A stretch of 64,000 nt of DNA from Rhodospirillaceae bacterium (GCA_018701215.1 JABIWH010000018.1:62001-126000); one strand, 5' to 3'; counted from the stretch's first letter, positions 16,655 to 24,692 are shown. A program made the numbers and translations. Notes: generated by a model not told the origin, from the sequence alone.

Positions 16655-17957
16655 ACTTCGAAAGATCGGCGTTTTTGGCCAAATCGCCCATGTTGTCGCG
16701 CACGTATGCGGCATCGATTGTCACGGTTTCGCCGGGCCGGTCGGTGGCGGTGAAGCTGATTTCGTCCAGCACCCGTTCCAAAATCGTGTGCAGGCGCCTG
16801 GCGCCGATATTCTCCACATTCTGGTTGACCTCGGCCGCGACGGCGGCGATTTCATCGATGGCATCGTCGGCGAATTCCAGGGTCACGCCCTCGGTGTCCA
16901 ACAAGGCGACATATTGCTTGATCAACGAGGCTTCCGGTTCCAGCAGGATGCGCTTGAAATCATCCGCGCCCAGGGCCGACAGCTCCACCCGAATGGGCAG
17001 ACGGCCCTGCAACTCCGGCAGCAGGTCCGAGGGCTTGGCCAGATGGAAGGCGCCCGAGGCGATAAACAATACATGGTCGGTCTTGATGGCGCCGTACTTG
17101 GTGGACACCGTGGTGCCTTCCAGCAGAGGCAACAGATCCCGTTGCACGCCTTCGCGGCTGACATCGCCGCCCGATCGTTCAGAGCGCGCGGTGACCTTGT
17201 CGATCTCGTCCAGAAAGACGATGCCGTTTTCCTCTACCGCCTGCAAGGCGTCGCGGACCAGGGACTCTTCATCCAGTAGTTTGTCGGATTCCTCGGCTAC
17301 CAGAACATCGTAGGATTCTTCCACCGTCAGGCGCCGCCGTTTGGTGCGATCGCCGCCCAGAGCCTTGCCCAACATATCGTTCAGGTTCAACATGCCCATC
17401 TGGGCCCCGGGCATGCCCGGCACCTCGAATGTCGGCATGCCGCCGCCGCCCGTATCGGCGAGGTCCAGCTCAATCTCTTTTTCCGCCAATTCGCCTTCGC
17501 GCAGTTTCTTGCGGAAGGCATCGCGGGTGGACTCGGAGGCGGTATCACCCACCAGGGCATCCAGCACGCGCTCTTCCGCCGCCAGCTCCGCCTTGGCCTG
17601 TACCGATCCACGGCGTTTTTCGCGCATCATGGTCAGGGCAATTTCCACCAGGTCACGGACGATCTGTTCCACGTCCCGGCCCACATAGCCGACCTCGGTG
17701 AATTTCGTGGCTTCAACCTTGACGAACGGCGCGCCGGCGAGGCGCGCCAGACGGCGGGCGATTTCGGTCTTGCCGACGCCCGTGGGGCCAATCATCAGGA
17801 TATTCTTGGGCATCACCTCTTCGCGCATGTTGCCTTCCAGCTGCATGCGGCGCCAGCGGTTGCGCAGGGCGATGGCAACGGCGCGCTTGGCGTCGTTCTG
17901 ACCGACGATAAAGCGGTCTAGCTCGGAAACAATTTCCCGGGGGCTGAATTCGGTCAT
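16644..17957 (-). CDS. hslU: ATP-dependent protease ATPase subunit HslU
   Basis: The 437-residue AAA+ unfoldase has Walker A GPTGVGKTE, Walker B IVFLDEIDK, the GYVGRDVE pore-loop motif and the sensor-2 GARRLHTILE. It unfolds substrates and feeds them to HslV. The start MTEFSPREIV is set by homology and by the ATGA overlap with the hslV stop; an upstream ATG within hslV is not used. The length is typical. The intermediate domain contains an Arg/Lys/Glu-rich stretch, as usual. Confidence 0.96.
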   Translation of the reverse strand: MTEFSPREIVSELDRFIVGQNDAKRAVAIALRNRWRRMQLEGNMREEVMPKNILMIGPTGVGKTEIARRLARLAGAPFVKVEATKFTEVGYVGRDVEQIVRDLVEIALTMMREKRRGSVQAKAELAAEERVLDALVGDTASESTRDAFRKKLREGELAEKEIELDLADTGGGGMPTFEVPGMPGAQMGMLNLNDMLGKALGGDRTKRRRLTVEESYDVLVAEESDKLLDEESLVRDALQAVEENGIVFLDEIDKVTARSERSGGDVSREGVQRDLLPLLEGTTVSTKYGAIKTDHVLFIASGAFHLAKPSDLLPELQGRLPIRVELSALGADDFKRILLEPEASLIKQYVALLDTEGVTLEFADDAIDEIAAVAAEVNQNVENIGARRLHTILERVLDEISFTATDRPGETVTIDAAYVRDNMGDLAKNADLSKFIL

Positions 17958-18523
17958 GTATCGCTCTCGGGGCCAAGGGCTTCCACGGTGACGTTTTCGT
18001 TGGTGTAAACGCAAATGCCGGCGGCGATCTGCATGGCGCGGCGGGCAATATCCTCCGACCCCATGTCATCCCGGTCGATCAGCGCGCGGGCCGCCGCCAG
18101 GGCGTAGGAGCCGCCCGAACCGATGCCGATCAGGCCGTCCTCGGGCTCCAGCACATCGCCGGTGCCGGTCAGGACCAGGGACGTATCCACATCTGCCACC
18201 GCCATCATCGCCTCCAAACGGCGCAGATAACGGTCGGTCCGCCAATCCTTGGCCATTTCCACCGCCGCCCGGGTCAGATTGCCCGGATGCTGTTCAAGTT
18301 TGCCCTCCAGGCGCTCGAACAAGGTAAAGGCGTCCGCCGTGGCGCCGGCGAAACCGGCGACGATCTTGCCGCCCGTGCCCAGACGCCGCACCTTGCGGGC
18401 ATTGGCCTTGATCACGGTTTGACCCAGGCTGACCTGGCCATCGCCGGCCATGACCACCGTATCACCCTTGCGGACACACAAAATCGTCGTGCCGTACCAG
18501 GTTTTGTCGTTCGTATGATCCAC
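17954..18523 (-). CDS. hslV: ATP-dependent protease proteolytic subunit HslV
   Basis: The 189-residue protein is a proteasome-type threonine peptidase. The propeptide MDHTNDKTWYG precedes TTILCVRKG, so Thr12 should become the N-terminal nucleophile after cleavage; such short propeptides are usual in alphaproteobacterial HslV. GDGQVSLGQTV and GSGGSYALAAARAL are conserved. It forms a double hexamer capped by HslU. The gene is divergent from hisB, with about 190 bases between them. Confidence 0.96.
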   Translation of the reverse strand: MDHTNDKTWYGTTILCVRKGDTVVMAGDGQVSLGQTVIKANARKVRRLGTGGKIVAGFAGATADAFTLFERLEGKLEQHPGNLTRAAVEMAKDWRTDRYLRRLEAMMAVADVDTSLVLTGTGDVLEPEDGLIGIGSGGSYALAAARALIDRDDMGSEDIARRAMQIAAGICVYTNENVTVEALGPESDT

Positions 18524-18574
18524 GTGCTTTTTATCCTTTGTGTCAGGCCTTTCATGTATGGCGAAAACCGTAGC

Positions 18575-18614
18575 TAATCAAGGCTCACGAATTCCAGGCG
18601 TGAGATAATCAAGG
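18575..18614. promoter_or_regulatory. Direct repeat around hairpin in hslV-hisB divergent region
   Basis: TAATCAAGG occurs twice (18575-18583 and 18606-18614), 31 bases apart. Between the two lies an inverted repeat, CTCACG/CGTGAG. Two equal sites three helical turns apart in a divergent promoter region would suit a regulator binding in tandem. No known operator is recognised. Confidence 0.35.
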
Positions 18615-18716
18615 TTAACGAACGCATGCTGGCGAATGCGGCGCCGGGCTGTTATACCGCGCTGTATATAAAGCGCCCTGGAAATGACTTCCGGCGGCAG
18701 TGAGGAGCAAGAGGCC

Positions 18717-19316
18717 ATGCGCCAGGCCAAGGTGGAACGCAATACTAAGGAAACCCAGATCACCGTTGCGGTTAATCTGGACGGTACGGGCAGCTATGAC
18801 GTGGAGACCGGGCTAGGTTTTCTTGATCATATGCTGGAGCAACTCTCCCGTCACAGCCTGATCGACCTGACGGTCCGGGCCACGGGTGATCTGCATATTG
18901 ACGGCCACCACACCACCGAGGATACCGGCCTGGCGATTGGCGAGGCGATCCGCCAGGCGTTGGGCGAGCGCACGGGCATTGTCCGCTATGGCAATGCCGT
19001 GGTGCCCATGGACGAGACCTTGACCCGCGTGGCGCTGGATCTCTCGGACCGGCCTTATCTGATCTGGAAGGTCGCCTTCAACCGCCCGAAACTGGGCGAT
19101 ATGGACACTGAGCTGTTCCGCGAATGGTTCCAGGCCATCAGCCAGGCCGCCGGCATCACCTTGCATGTGGAAGTGCTGTATGGCGAGAACAATCACCACA
19201 TGATCGAAAGCTGCTTCAAGGCCCTGGCCCGCAGCCTGCGCCAGGCGGTAGAGATCGACCCCCGCCGCGCCGATGCCGTGCCCTCGACCAAGGGCGTCCT
19301 GGGCGGCAGCCTTTAA
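18717..19316 (+). CDS. hisB: Imidazoleglycerol-phosphate dehydratase HisB
   Basis: The 199-residue protein carries the metal-binding signatures GHHTTEDTG and GENNHHMIES of IGP dehydratase, which converts imidazole-glycerol phosphate to imidazole-acetol phosphate in histidine synthesis. I chose the ATG at 18717 with GAGGAG nine bases before it, giving MRQAKVERNTKET. The ATG 33 bases upstream has no ribosome site. It lacks the phosphatase half found in the bifunctional E. coli protein. It is the first gene of the his run. Confidence 0.95.
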   Translation: MRQAKVERNTKETQITVAVNLDGTGSYDVETGLGFLDHMLEQLSRHSLIDLTVRATGDLHIDGHHTTEDTGLAIGEAIRQALGERTGIVRYGNAVVPMDETLTRVALDLSDRPYLIWKVAFNRPKLGDMDTELFREWFQAISQAAGITLHVEVLYGENNHHMIESCFKALARSLRQAVEIDPRRADAVPSTKGVLGGSL

Positions 19317-19328
19317 AGAGGGCTATCG

Positions 19329-19811
19329 ATGCGCCTCTACACGGTTCAACACCGGCCCAACGGTGACATCGGGGATGACCCGGATGTGGTTCTGATCAAG
19401 GAAGGCTTTTGCTGGCCGGCCCTGTTCGTGCCATTTCTGTGGCTGCTGTATCGCGGGCAGCTTTGGGGCCTGCTGGCCTATCTGGGGCTGACCGCCGGTC
19501 TGTCCGCCGTGGCTTATACTGTCGGCCTGGACGAGATTTCCTTGCTGTTGCTGTCCTTGGTATTGTCGTTGCTGGCGGCGGCGCAGGCCAACGATTGGCG
19601 CCGTTGGCGGCTAAGCGCCAAGGGCTATGAACTGGTAACGGTGGTTGCCGCGGGCAATTTACGCCGGGCGGAAGAGATTTTCTTTCACCAACGGTGGCAG
19701 GGCCCGGAGGCCGCATCGAAAACAATCCCGACGCCCCTGCCGACGCTTCTGCCGACGCCCTTGCCGGCGAGCGCCTTGACGCCTTTCGCCACGCCCTTTG
19801 ATCCTGTTTGA
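19329..19811 (+). CDS. DUF2628-like membrane protein in the his operon
   Basis: The 160-residue protein opens with a soluble stretch, then FCWPALFVPFLWLLY and two or three further hydrophobic helices, then NDWRRWRLSAKGYELV and a Pro/Thr/Leu-rich tail. The pattern, acidic start followed by a WPA-x-F-x-P-W-like helix and a KGY motif, matches DUF2628 proteins, whose function is unknown. It sits between hisB and hisH with short gaps, so it is co-transcribed, a placement common in alphaproteobacteria. The tail repeats TPLPTLLPTPLP and is probably disordered. Confidence 0.75.
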   Translation: MRLYTVQHRPNGDIGDDPDVVLIKEGFCWPALFVPFLWLLYRGQLWGLLAYLGLTAGLSAVAYTVGLDEISLLLLSLVLSLLAAAQANDWRRWRLSAKGYELVTVVAAGNLRRAEEIFFHQRWQGPEAASKTIPTPLPTLLPTPLPASALTPFATPFDPV

Positions 19812-19829
19812 TTGAGTTTGAGAACCCCC

Positions 19830-20474
19830 ATGCGTATCGCAATCGTCGACTATGGCTCCGGCAATCTCCGTTCCGCCGCCAAGGCATTCGAGCGCGCCGG
19901 CGGGGATCATGACGGCGCGGTCGAGGTTTTGGTGACCTCAAGGGCCGATGTCGTCGCCGCTGCCGACCGCGTGGTGCTGCCCGGCGTGGGCGCCTTCGCC
20001 GATTGCCGGGCCGGTCTTGGCGCGGTGGATGGCATGGTCGAGGCATTGCAGGAATTCGTGCAGCAAAGCGGCCGGCCATTCTTGGGCATCTGTGTCGGCA
20101 TGCAATTGCTGGCGGATCGTGGCCTGGAACATGGCGAGCATGCGGGTCTGGGTTGGATCGGCGGCGAGGTCCGCGCGATCGAGCCGGGCGACCGGCGCAT
20201 GAAGGTGCCGCACATGGGTTGGAACGCCCTGCGCATCAAGGAAAATCCGGCTACATTATTTGCCGGGGTCGATCCTGGCGCGCATGTTTATTTCGTGCAT
20301 TCCTATGGCTTCGTGCCCACGCAGCAGAACTGTGTTCTGGCCGAGGTGGATTATGGCCCGCCCATCGTCGCCGCCATTCGCAAGGGCAATATCGTCGGCA
20401 CGCAGTTCCATCCGGAGAAGAGCCAGGCCGTGGGTCTGCGCTTTATCGCCAACTTTCTCTCCTGGTCACCCTAA
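19830..20474 (+). CDS. hisH: Imidazole glycerol phosphate synthase glutaminase subunit HisH
   Basis: The 214-residue class-I amidotransferase opens IAIVDYGSGNLRS. The nucleophile is the Cys in LGICVGMQLL and the His-Glu pair is in GTQFHPEKSQ. It releases ammonia from glutamine for HisF. I chose ATG 19830, which leaves an 18-base gap to the preceding gene. Its last codons and stop lie inside the first unit of a tandem repeat that fills the gap to hisA. Confidence 0.95.
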   Translation: MRIAIVDYGSGNLRSAAKAFERAGGDHDGAVEVLVTSRADVVAAADRVVLPGVGAFADCRAGLGAVDGMVEALQEFVQQSGRPFLGICVGMQLLADRGLEHGEHAGLGWIGGEVRAIEPGDRRMKVPHMGWNALRIKENPATLFAGVDPGAHVYFVHSYGFVPTQQNCVLAEVDYGPPIVAAIRKGNIVGTQFHPEKSQAVGLRFIANFLSWSP

Positions 20475-20537
20475 AGGTGACCGCTCTAATAATAGTCACC
20501 CTAAAGGTGACCGCCCTAAAAATGGTCACCGTGAAGA
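20465..20537. repeat. 30-bp palindromic tandem repeat between hisH and hisA
   Basis: Two units of 30 bases (20465-20494, 20495-20524) begin GTCACCCTAAAGGTGACC and differ at four positions or fewer. A third, partial unit (GTCACCGTGAAGA) reaches towards the hisA ribosome site. Each unit contains a GGTCACC/GGTGACC hairpin. The first unit includes the hisH stop codon. The spacer seems to have grown by tandem duplication of the gene end. Confidence 0.85.
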
Positions 20538-20544
20538 GACGCGT

Positions 20545-21294
20545 ATGATGAATTTGTACCCAGCCATTGATCTGAAAGACGGCGATTGCGTGCGCCTGCT
20601 GCGCGGTGAAATGGCCGCCGCGACGGTCTTCAACAACGACCCCGCCGCCCAGGCAAAATCGTTTCAGGATGCAGGCTGCCAGTGGCTGCATTTGGTCGAT
20701 CTGAACGGCGCCATCGAAGGCCGGCCGGTCAATGGCGAGGCGGTATCCGCGATCCTTGCCGCCCTGACCATCCCCGTGCAACTGGGCGGCGGCATCCGGG
20801 ACGAGGCCACGGCGTTGGCCTGGTTGGAGGCCGGCATCCGCCGCGTCATCATCGGCACCTTTGCCTTGCGCGAACCGGACCTGGTGGCCGATCTGTGCCG
20901 CCGCCATCCGGGCCGTGTGGCGATCGGCATTGATGGCCGGGATGGCCGCGTCGCGGTTGAAGGCTGGGTCGAACAGTCCGATAGGTCGGTGCTTGATCTG
21001 GCCCGCCATTTCGAAGGTGCGGGCGCCGCCGCCATAATTTACACCGACATTGACCGCGACGGTGCGATGCAGGGCCATAACGTCGCCGCGACCTCGCAGT
21101 TGGCGGCGGGCATCAGCACGCCTGTCATTGCTTCGGGCGGGGTGACCAATCTGGATGATTTGCATGCCCTGCGCGCCGCCGCCGCATCGAGCATCAAGGG
21201 GAGCATCGAAGGCGTAATTGTTGGCCGGGCGCTTTATGATGGTGCCTTCGATGTTGCCGCCGGCCTGAACGCTTTGTCCGGTGAGGGAGCCTAG
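20545..21294 (+). CDS. hisA: Phosphoribosylformimino-5-aminoimidazole carboxamide ribotide isomerase HisA
   Basis: The 249-residue TIM barrel has the N-terminal catalytic aspartate in LYPAIDLKDGDCVRL, the GGGIRDE phosphate loop and the second aspartate in IYTDIDRDG, followed by ASGGVTNLDDL. It isomerises ProFAR to PRFAR. Two adjacent ATGs (20545 and 20548) could start it; an upstream frame through hisH is spurious. The next gene begins one base after the stop. Confidence 0.95.
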   Translation: MMNLYPAIDLKDGDCVRLLRGEMAAATVFNNDPAAQAKSFQDAGCQWLHLVDLNGAIEGRPVNGEAVSAILAALTIPVQLGGGIRDEATALAWLEAGIRRVIIGTFALREPDLVADLCRRHPGRVAIGIDGRDGRVAVEGWVEQSDRSVLDLARHFEGAGAAAIIYTDIDRDGAMQGHNVAATSQLAAGISTPVIASGGVTNLDDLHALRAAAASSIKGSIEGVIVGRALYDGAFDVAAGLNALSGEGA

Positions 21295-21295
21295 T

Positions 21296-22072
21296 ATGTT
21301 GACCAAACGGGTCATTCCCTGTCTCGACGTCAAGGATGGCCGGGTCGTCAAGGGCGTCAACTTCGTTGATCTGGTCGATGCCGGCGACCCCGTGGAACAG
21401 GCCAAGATTTACGACAAGGCGGGCGCGGACGAGCTGACATTTCTGGACATCACCGCATCGTCGGACAACCGTGATATCATCTATGATGTGGTCAGTGCCA
21501 CGGCGGAACATTGTTTCATGCCCTTGACGGTAGGTGGCGGCGTCCGGGTGGTCGAGGATGTGCGTAAGCTGCTTTTGGCCGGCGCCGACAAGGTCTCCAT
21601 CAACACCGCCGCCGTCAACCGGCCGGAATTCGTTGGCGAGGCGGCCTTGAAGTTCGGCAATCAGTGCATCGTCGTCGCCATCGACGCCAAGCGCGACGGC
21701 CACGGCGGCTTCGAGGTCTTCACCCACGGCGGGCGCAATCCCACGGGCATCGAGGTGATCGGCTGGGCACGGCGCATGGTGGAGCTGGGGGCGGGGGAAA
21801 TCCTGCTCACTTCCATGGACCGGGACGGCACCAAGTCGGGTTTCGATGTGGAACTGACCCGCGCCGTGGCTGATGCGATCTCCGTGCCTGTCATTGCCTC
21901 GGGCGGCGTCGGCACCCTGGCTCATATGGTGGATGGCATTGAAAGCGGCCATGCGGATGCGGTTCTGGCCGCCTCGATCTTCCATTTTGGCGAATATTCC
22001 ATAGCCGAGGCGAAACAGGCCATGCGGGCGGCGGGGCTGCCGGTACGGCTGGAACAGCAACAGGAAGCGTAA
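21296..22072 (+). CDS. hisF: Imidazole glycerol phosphate synthase cyclase subunit HisF
   Basis: The 258-residue TIM barrel opens LTKRVIPCLDVKDGRVVKG. It carries the GGGVR phosphate motif and LTSMDRDGTKSGFD with the second catalytic aspartate, then ASGGVGTLAHM. It closes the imidazole ring using ammonia from HisH, releasing AICAR. The start is the ATG one base after the hisA stop. Length and motifs are normal. Confidence 0.96.
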   Translation: MLTKRVIPCLDVKDGRVVKGVNFVDLVDAGDPVEQAKIYDKAGADELTFLDITASSDNRDIIYDVVSATAEHCFMPLTVGGGVRVVEDVRKLLLAGADKVSINTAAVNRPEFVGEAALKFGNQCIVVAIDAKRDGHGGFEVFTHGGRNPTGIEVIGWARRMVELGAGEILLTSMDRDGTKSGFDVELTRAVADAISVPVIASGGVGTLAHMVDGIESGHADAVLAASIFHFGEYSIAEAKQAMRAAGLPVRLEQQQEA

Positions 22073-22073
22073 G

Positions 22074-22592
22074 ATGCCAACCCTGTACCTATTGCGCCAT
22101 GGCAACGCCGGTTTCGGCGGCCCGGGACAACAGGATCAGGACCGGGCGCTAAATCCGGCGGGCCGGCAAGCTGCGGCGCTGGTGGGAAGGTATCTGGCGC
22201 AAATGCCGGCGCGGCTGGATCTGGTCCTATGTTCCACCGCCGAACGGACGCGGCAGACCTGGGCCCTGGTCGCCGCCGAGCTGGACAATCCGCCCCAGGC
22301 CGAATTCGACGAAGCGCTTTATCTTTGTTCGGGCGCTGCCTTGCAGCAGCGGGTGCGCGGCCTGCCCCAGGCGGCGGATAGCGTCATGATCATCGGCCAT
22401 AATCCGGGGCTGTACGACACCGCGCTGTTTTATAGCGGCGGCGGCGACAGTGATGTGATAGGTCAGTCGCTGCTGGATTTCCCCCCCGCCGCCCTGGTGG
22501 CCCTGCAATTCGACCACCCCTGGGCGGCGGCGTCCCAACAGGCCGGACATCTCGACTTTGTTGTCACGCCCAGAGATTTAGTTGAGACCTAA
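22074..22592 (+). CDS. SixA-type histidine phosphatase inside the his operon
   Basis: The 172-residue protein is a histidine-phosphatase fold: YLLRHGNAGF with the catalytic His, a later Arg in CSTAERTRQTW, a Glu in EFDEALYL and the second His in VMIIGHNPGLY. This matches SixA, which dephosphorylates phosphohistidine on proteins. The gene starts one base after hisF and its stop lies at the start of an 11-base tandem repeat before hisE. Whether it acts on a sensor kinase, on HPr-like proteins or on a histidine-pathway metabolite such as histidinol phosphate is open. Confidence 0.85.
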   Translation: MPTLYLLRHGNAGFGGPGQQDQDRALNPAGRQAAALVGRYLAQMPARLDLVLCSTAERTRQTWALVAAELDNPPQAEFDEALYLCSGAALQQRVRGLPQAADSVMIIGHNPGLYDTALFYSGGGDSDVIGQSLLDFPPAALVALQFDHPWAAASQQAGHLDFVVTPRDLVET

Positions 22593-22625
22593 TTGAGACG
22601 TAACCGAGACCTAACTTCAATCTAA
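22582..22625. repeat. 11-bp tandem repeat, four units, before hisE
   Basis: Four units run end to end: TTGAGACCTAA, TTGAGACGTAA, CCGAGACCTAA and CTTCAATCTAA, the last more diverged. The stop codon TAA of the phosphatase gene is the end of the first unit. As with the hisH-hisA gap, the spacer looks like a duplicated gene end. Confidence 0.8.
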
Positions 22626-22639
22626 CGAAAGCTTCCAAG

Positions 22640-23023
22640 ATGTCAGAGCAAGAAACAGCCCAGCCGGCACGCGGCAGTGAAATTCTCGACCAGCTCTATG
22701 CGGTCATTGAAGAACGGCGCGGCGCCGACCCATCCGAATCCTGGACCGCCAAATTGCTGCACAAGGGCCTGCCCAAAATCTGTCAGAAGGTGGGTGAGGA
22801 AGCCACTGAAGTCGTGATCGCCGCCCTGGCGGAAAGCCGCGAAGAGTTGTTGGAGGAAAGCGCCGATCTGCTTTATCACCTGCTCGTCCTATGGGCCGCC
22901 AAGGGGGTGCAGCCGGACGAGGTCTATGAGGTGCTGCGCCGCCGCCGCATCGAAATGGACATCAAGAAAAAGAAGCAAAAGAAGCTGGAGAAGCAACAAA
23001 TCGAAGAGAATCAGGGTAAATGA
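22640..23023 (+). CDS. hisE: Phosphoribosyl-ATP pyrophosphohydrolase HisE
   Basis: The 127-residue all-helical protein carries KVGEEATEVVIAAL and EESADLLYHLLVLW, the metal-binding acidic motifs of the MazG-like HisE family. It hydrolyses phosphoribosyl-ATP to phosphoribosyl-AMP, the second step of the pathway. It is the stand-alone form, without HisI. The C-terminus is an unusually lysine/glutamine-rich tail beyond the usual family end. The HIT gene follows after six bases. Confidence 0.95.
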   Translation: MSEQETAQPARGSEILDQLYAVIEERRGADPSESWTAKLLHKGLPKICQKVGEEATEVVIAALAESREELLEESADLLYHLLVLWAAKGVQPDEVYEVLRRRRIEMDIKKKKQKKLEKQQIEENQGK

Positions 23024-23029
23024 TGCGCC

Positions 23030-23398
23030 ATGGCCTATGATCAGAACAATATCTTTGCCCGCATCCTGCGCGGCGAAATTCCCTGCAAGAAAGTCCACGA
23101 GAACGACCACGCCCTGGCCTTTCACGACATCAACCCGCAGATGCCCGTGCATGTCCTGGTGATCCCAAAGGGCCCCTACACCAATCTGGCCGCGTTCAAT
23201 GCCGGCGCATCAATCGAGGAAATGGGCGCGTTCATGCAGGCCGTCGCCGAGACCGCCAAAATGGTTGGCGTGGAAGACAGCGGCTACCGTCTGGTCGCCA
23301 ACAATGGCGAGGACGCGCATCAGGAAGTAACGCATTTTCATATGCACATCTTTGGCGGCCGGCGCATCATGGGCCGGATGATCAAGGCGCAGGATTAG
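23030..23398 (+). CDS. HIT-family (HINT-like) nucleotide hydrolase
   Basis: The 122-residue protein has the histidine triad HFHMHIFGG near the C-terminus, with a typical NNIFARILRGEIPC start. HINT enzymes hydrolyse AMP-lysine and related nucleoside phosphoramidates. The gene trails the his operon, as in many alphaproteobacteria. Its stop codon TAG lies within the left target duplication of the adjacent inserted element, so the insertion just spared the reading frame. Confidence 0.93.
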   Translation: MAYDQNNIFARILRGEIPCKKVHENDHALAFHDINPQMPVHVLVIPKGPYTNLAAFNAGASIEEMGAFMQAVAETAKMVGVEDSGYRLVANNGEDAHQEVTHFHMHIFGGRRIMGRMIKAQD

Positions 23399-23526
23399 TG
23401 CATTTTCGATATTCATCGAGTCGCCAAGCCACCCGCTCCCCCTGCCCGGCCGCCCATTCATGGTATCCTGTGGGCGGCCGGGCAGGGGGAGCGGGTGGGT
23501 AGTTCAATATCGAAAATGGATTAGTG
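23393..23526. mobile_element. MITE-like inverted-repeat element with target duplication
   Basis: GATTAGTG (23393-23400) is repeated exactly at 23519-23526, or GGATTAGTGC if the shared edge bases are counted. Between them, CATTTTCGATATT (23401-23413) and its exact inverse (23506-23518) are the ends. Inside, a perfect 28-base inverted repeat (23429-23456 and 23471-23498) flanks a 14-base loop. There is no coding capacity. Terminal inverted repeats with 8-10-base flanking direct repeats are what a transposed miniature element leaves. No parent transposase is present. The GC-rich core could also stop transcription from the his operon. Confidence 0.75.
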
Positions 23527-23561
23527 CGCGGCTTTGGTTGCCGCTGAATTTGCTTCAGCCG

Positions 23562-24692
23562 TCATGCCACCTTTGGCAATAAGGCCTGCAAATTCGAATG
23601 AAAATGGATGATCGCCGTTTCATACCGGCCAAAAGTGAAATCGCTGTTGGCTCTACTTTGCAGGCCGGCCTGAATGGCGCGGGCCGCATGACGATCTTCA
23701 TCCAGCCCCGTGTCCTTGACAAACCGCGCATCCCGTTTGGCTTCGTCCAGTTGTTCCGCCGATAACTTGCCGTTGCCGCCCCGATTGCTCAAACGGTAAA
23801 AGATCCACTTGCTCTCGCTTGGGCTGATCGGTTCCACGACGATGAACAGGCTGTGGTTCGAAAGCACCGAGACATGGGCGTTGGGAAACAACTGATAGGC
23901 ATAGGTCACCATGCCGTCGATGCGGCGTTCCGCCGGCGGCACCGTGCGCAGTTTTTCAATGCGCCGAAACGGGAATGTAATTCTTGAGTTTGGGCCATAG
24001 GTTTCAACGATATTCAGATTGTCAAAACCGTAGGGGAAGAAAGTGCGATTGTGCAGCGCCTTGATGTGGTAACCCTCCATCGAGGTTTCGCACAGCAGCT
24101 TCCAATTGGCTTCATCCGAGATCTCGACGGTATCAAACAACTGTTGTTCCGGGTAGAGAAATTGCGGCATCGCGTCCATGGCGGCGGTCGAGACCGCTTC
24201 ATCCTGGGTGATGAAGACGACACCATGTTTTTCCTCCGCCTTCACCGGCACTAGGCCATGTCCCGCCTTGTCGAGATCGGGGAAGCCATCGGCGCCCGGA
24301 ATAAATTTCAATTGGCCGTCCAGACCATAACTCCAGGCATGATAGGGGCAGTTGAAGGCCCGGGCACAACCGCTGCCTTCGGCCACGGGCATGCCGCGAT
24401 GGCGGCAGGCATTGCGGAAAGCACGGACCACGCCGTCGTCTCCACGCACCACCAGCAACGGCGTTAATGCCGCCGTGCGGGCCACATAGGAGCCGGCTTT
24501 CGGCAGGGCGGCGGAAGGACAAAACGGCACCGGCAGCTGTCTGAGCAGTTCGATTTCCGCCTGAAAACGCTCTTCGGACAGATAGCTCTCCACCGGCTCG
24601 CGCCAAACCTGATCACCGCTATCGGTGCTCTTGTTGTCAATGTGGTGGAAGATGCGTTCAATAACTTCGTCGTCGCTTAACAATTGGGGCAT
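23562..24692 (-). CDS. Rieske-type aromatic-ring hydroxylating oxygenase alpha subunit
   Basis: The 376-residue protein has the Rieske [2Fe-2S] motifs CRHRGMP and CPYHAW about 100-125 residues in, and the mononuclear iron site EGYHIKALH in the catalytic half, with the bridging Asp/Glu region upstream. It should hydroxylate or demethylate an aromatic, choline-like or betaine-like substrate using electrons from a separate reductase, which is not seen nearby. The substrate cannot be told. The gene stands alone, convergent to the HIT gene. Confidence 0.85.
   Translation of the reverse strand: MPQLLSDDEVIERIFHHIDNKSTDSGDQVWREPVESYLSEERFQAEIELLRQLPVPFCPSAALPKAGSYVARTAALTPLLVVRGDDGVVRAFRNACRHRGMPVAEGSGCARAFNCPYHAWSYGLDGQLKFIPGADGFPDLDKAGHGLVPVKAEEKHGVVFITQDEAVSTAAMDAMPQFLYPEQQLFDTVEISDEANWKLLCETSMEGYHIKALHNRTFFPYGFDNLNIVETYGPNSRITFPFRRIEKLRTVPPAERRIDGMVTYAYQLFPNAHVSVLSNHSLFIVVEPISPSESKWIFYRLSNRGGNGKLSAEQLDEAKRDARFVKDTGLDEDRHAARAIQAGLQSRANSDFTFGRYETAIIHFHSNLQALLPKVA

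Noticed and set aside
20465..20537. CRISPR array
   Set aside because: The units follow each other directly without spacers and number only two and a half; no cas genes are present.
20260..20544. Extension of hisA into hisH
   Set aside because: The extension reads as Arg/Ser-rich shadow of hisH. The HisA family starts at MMNLYPAIDL.
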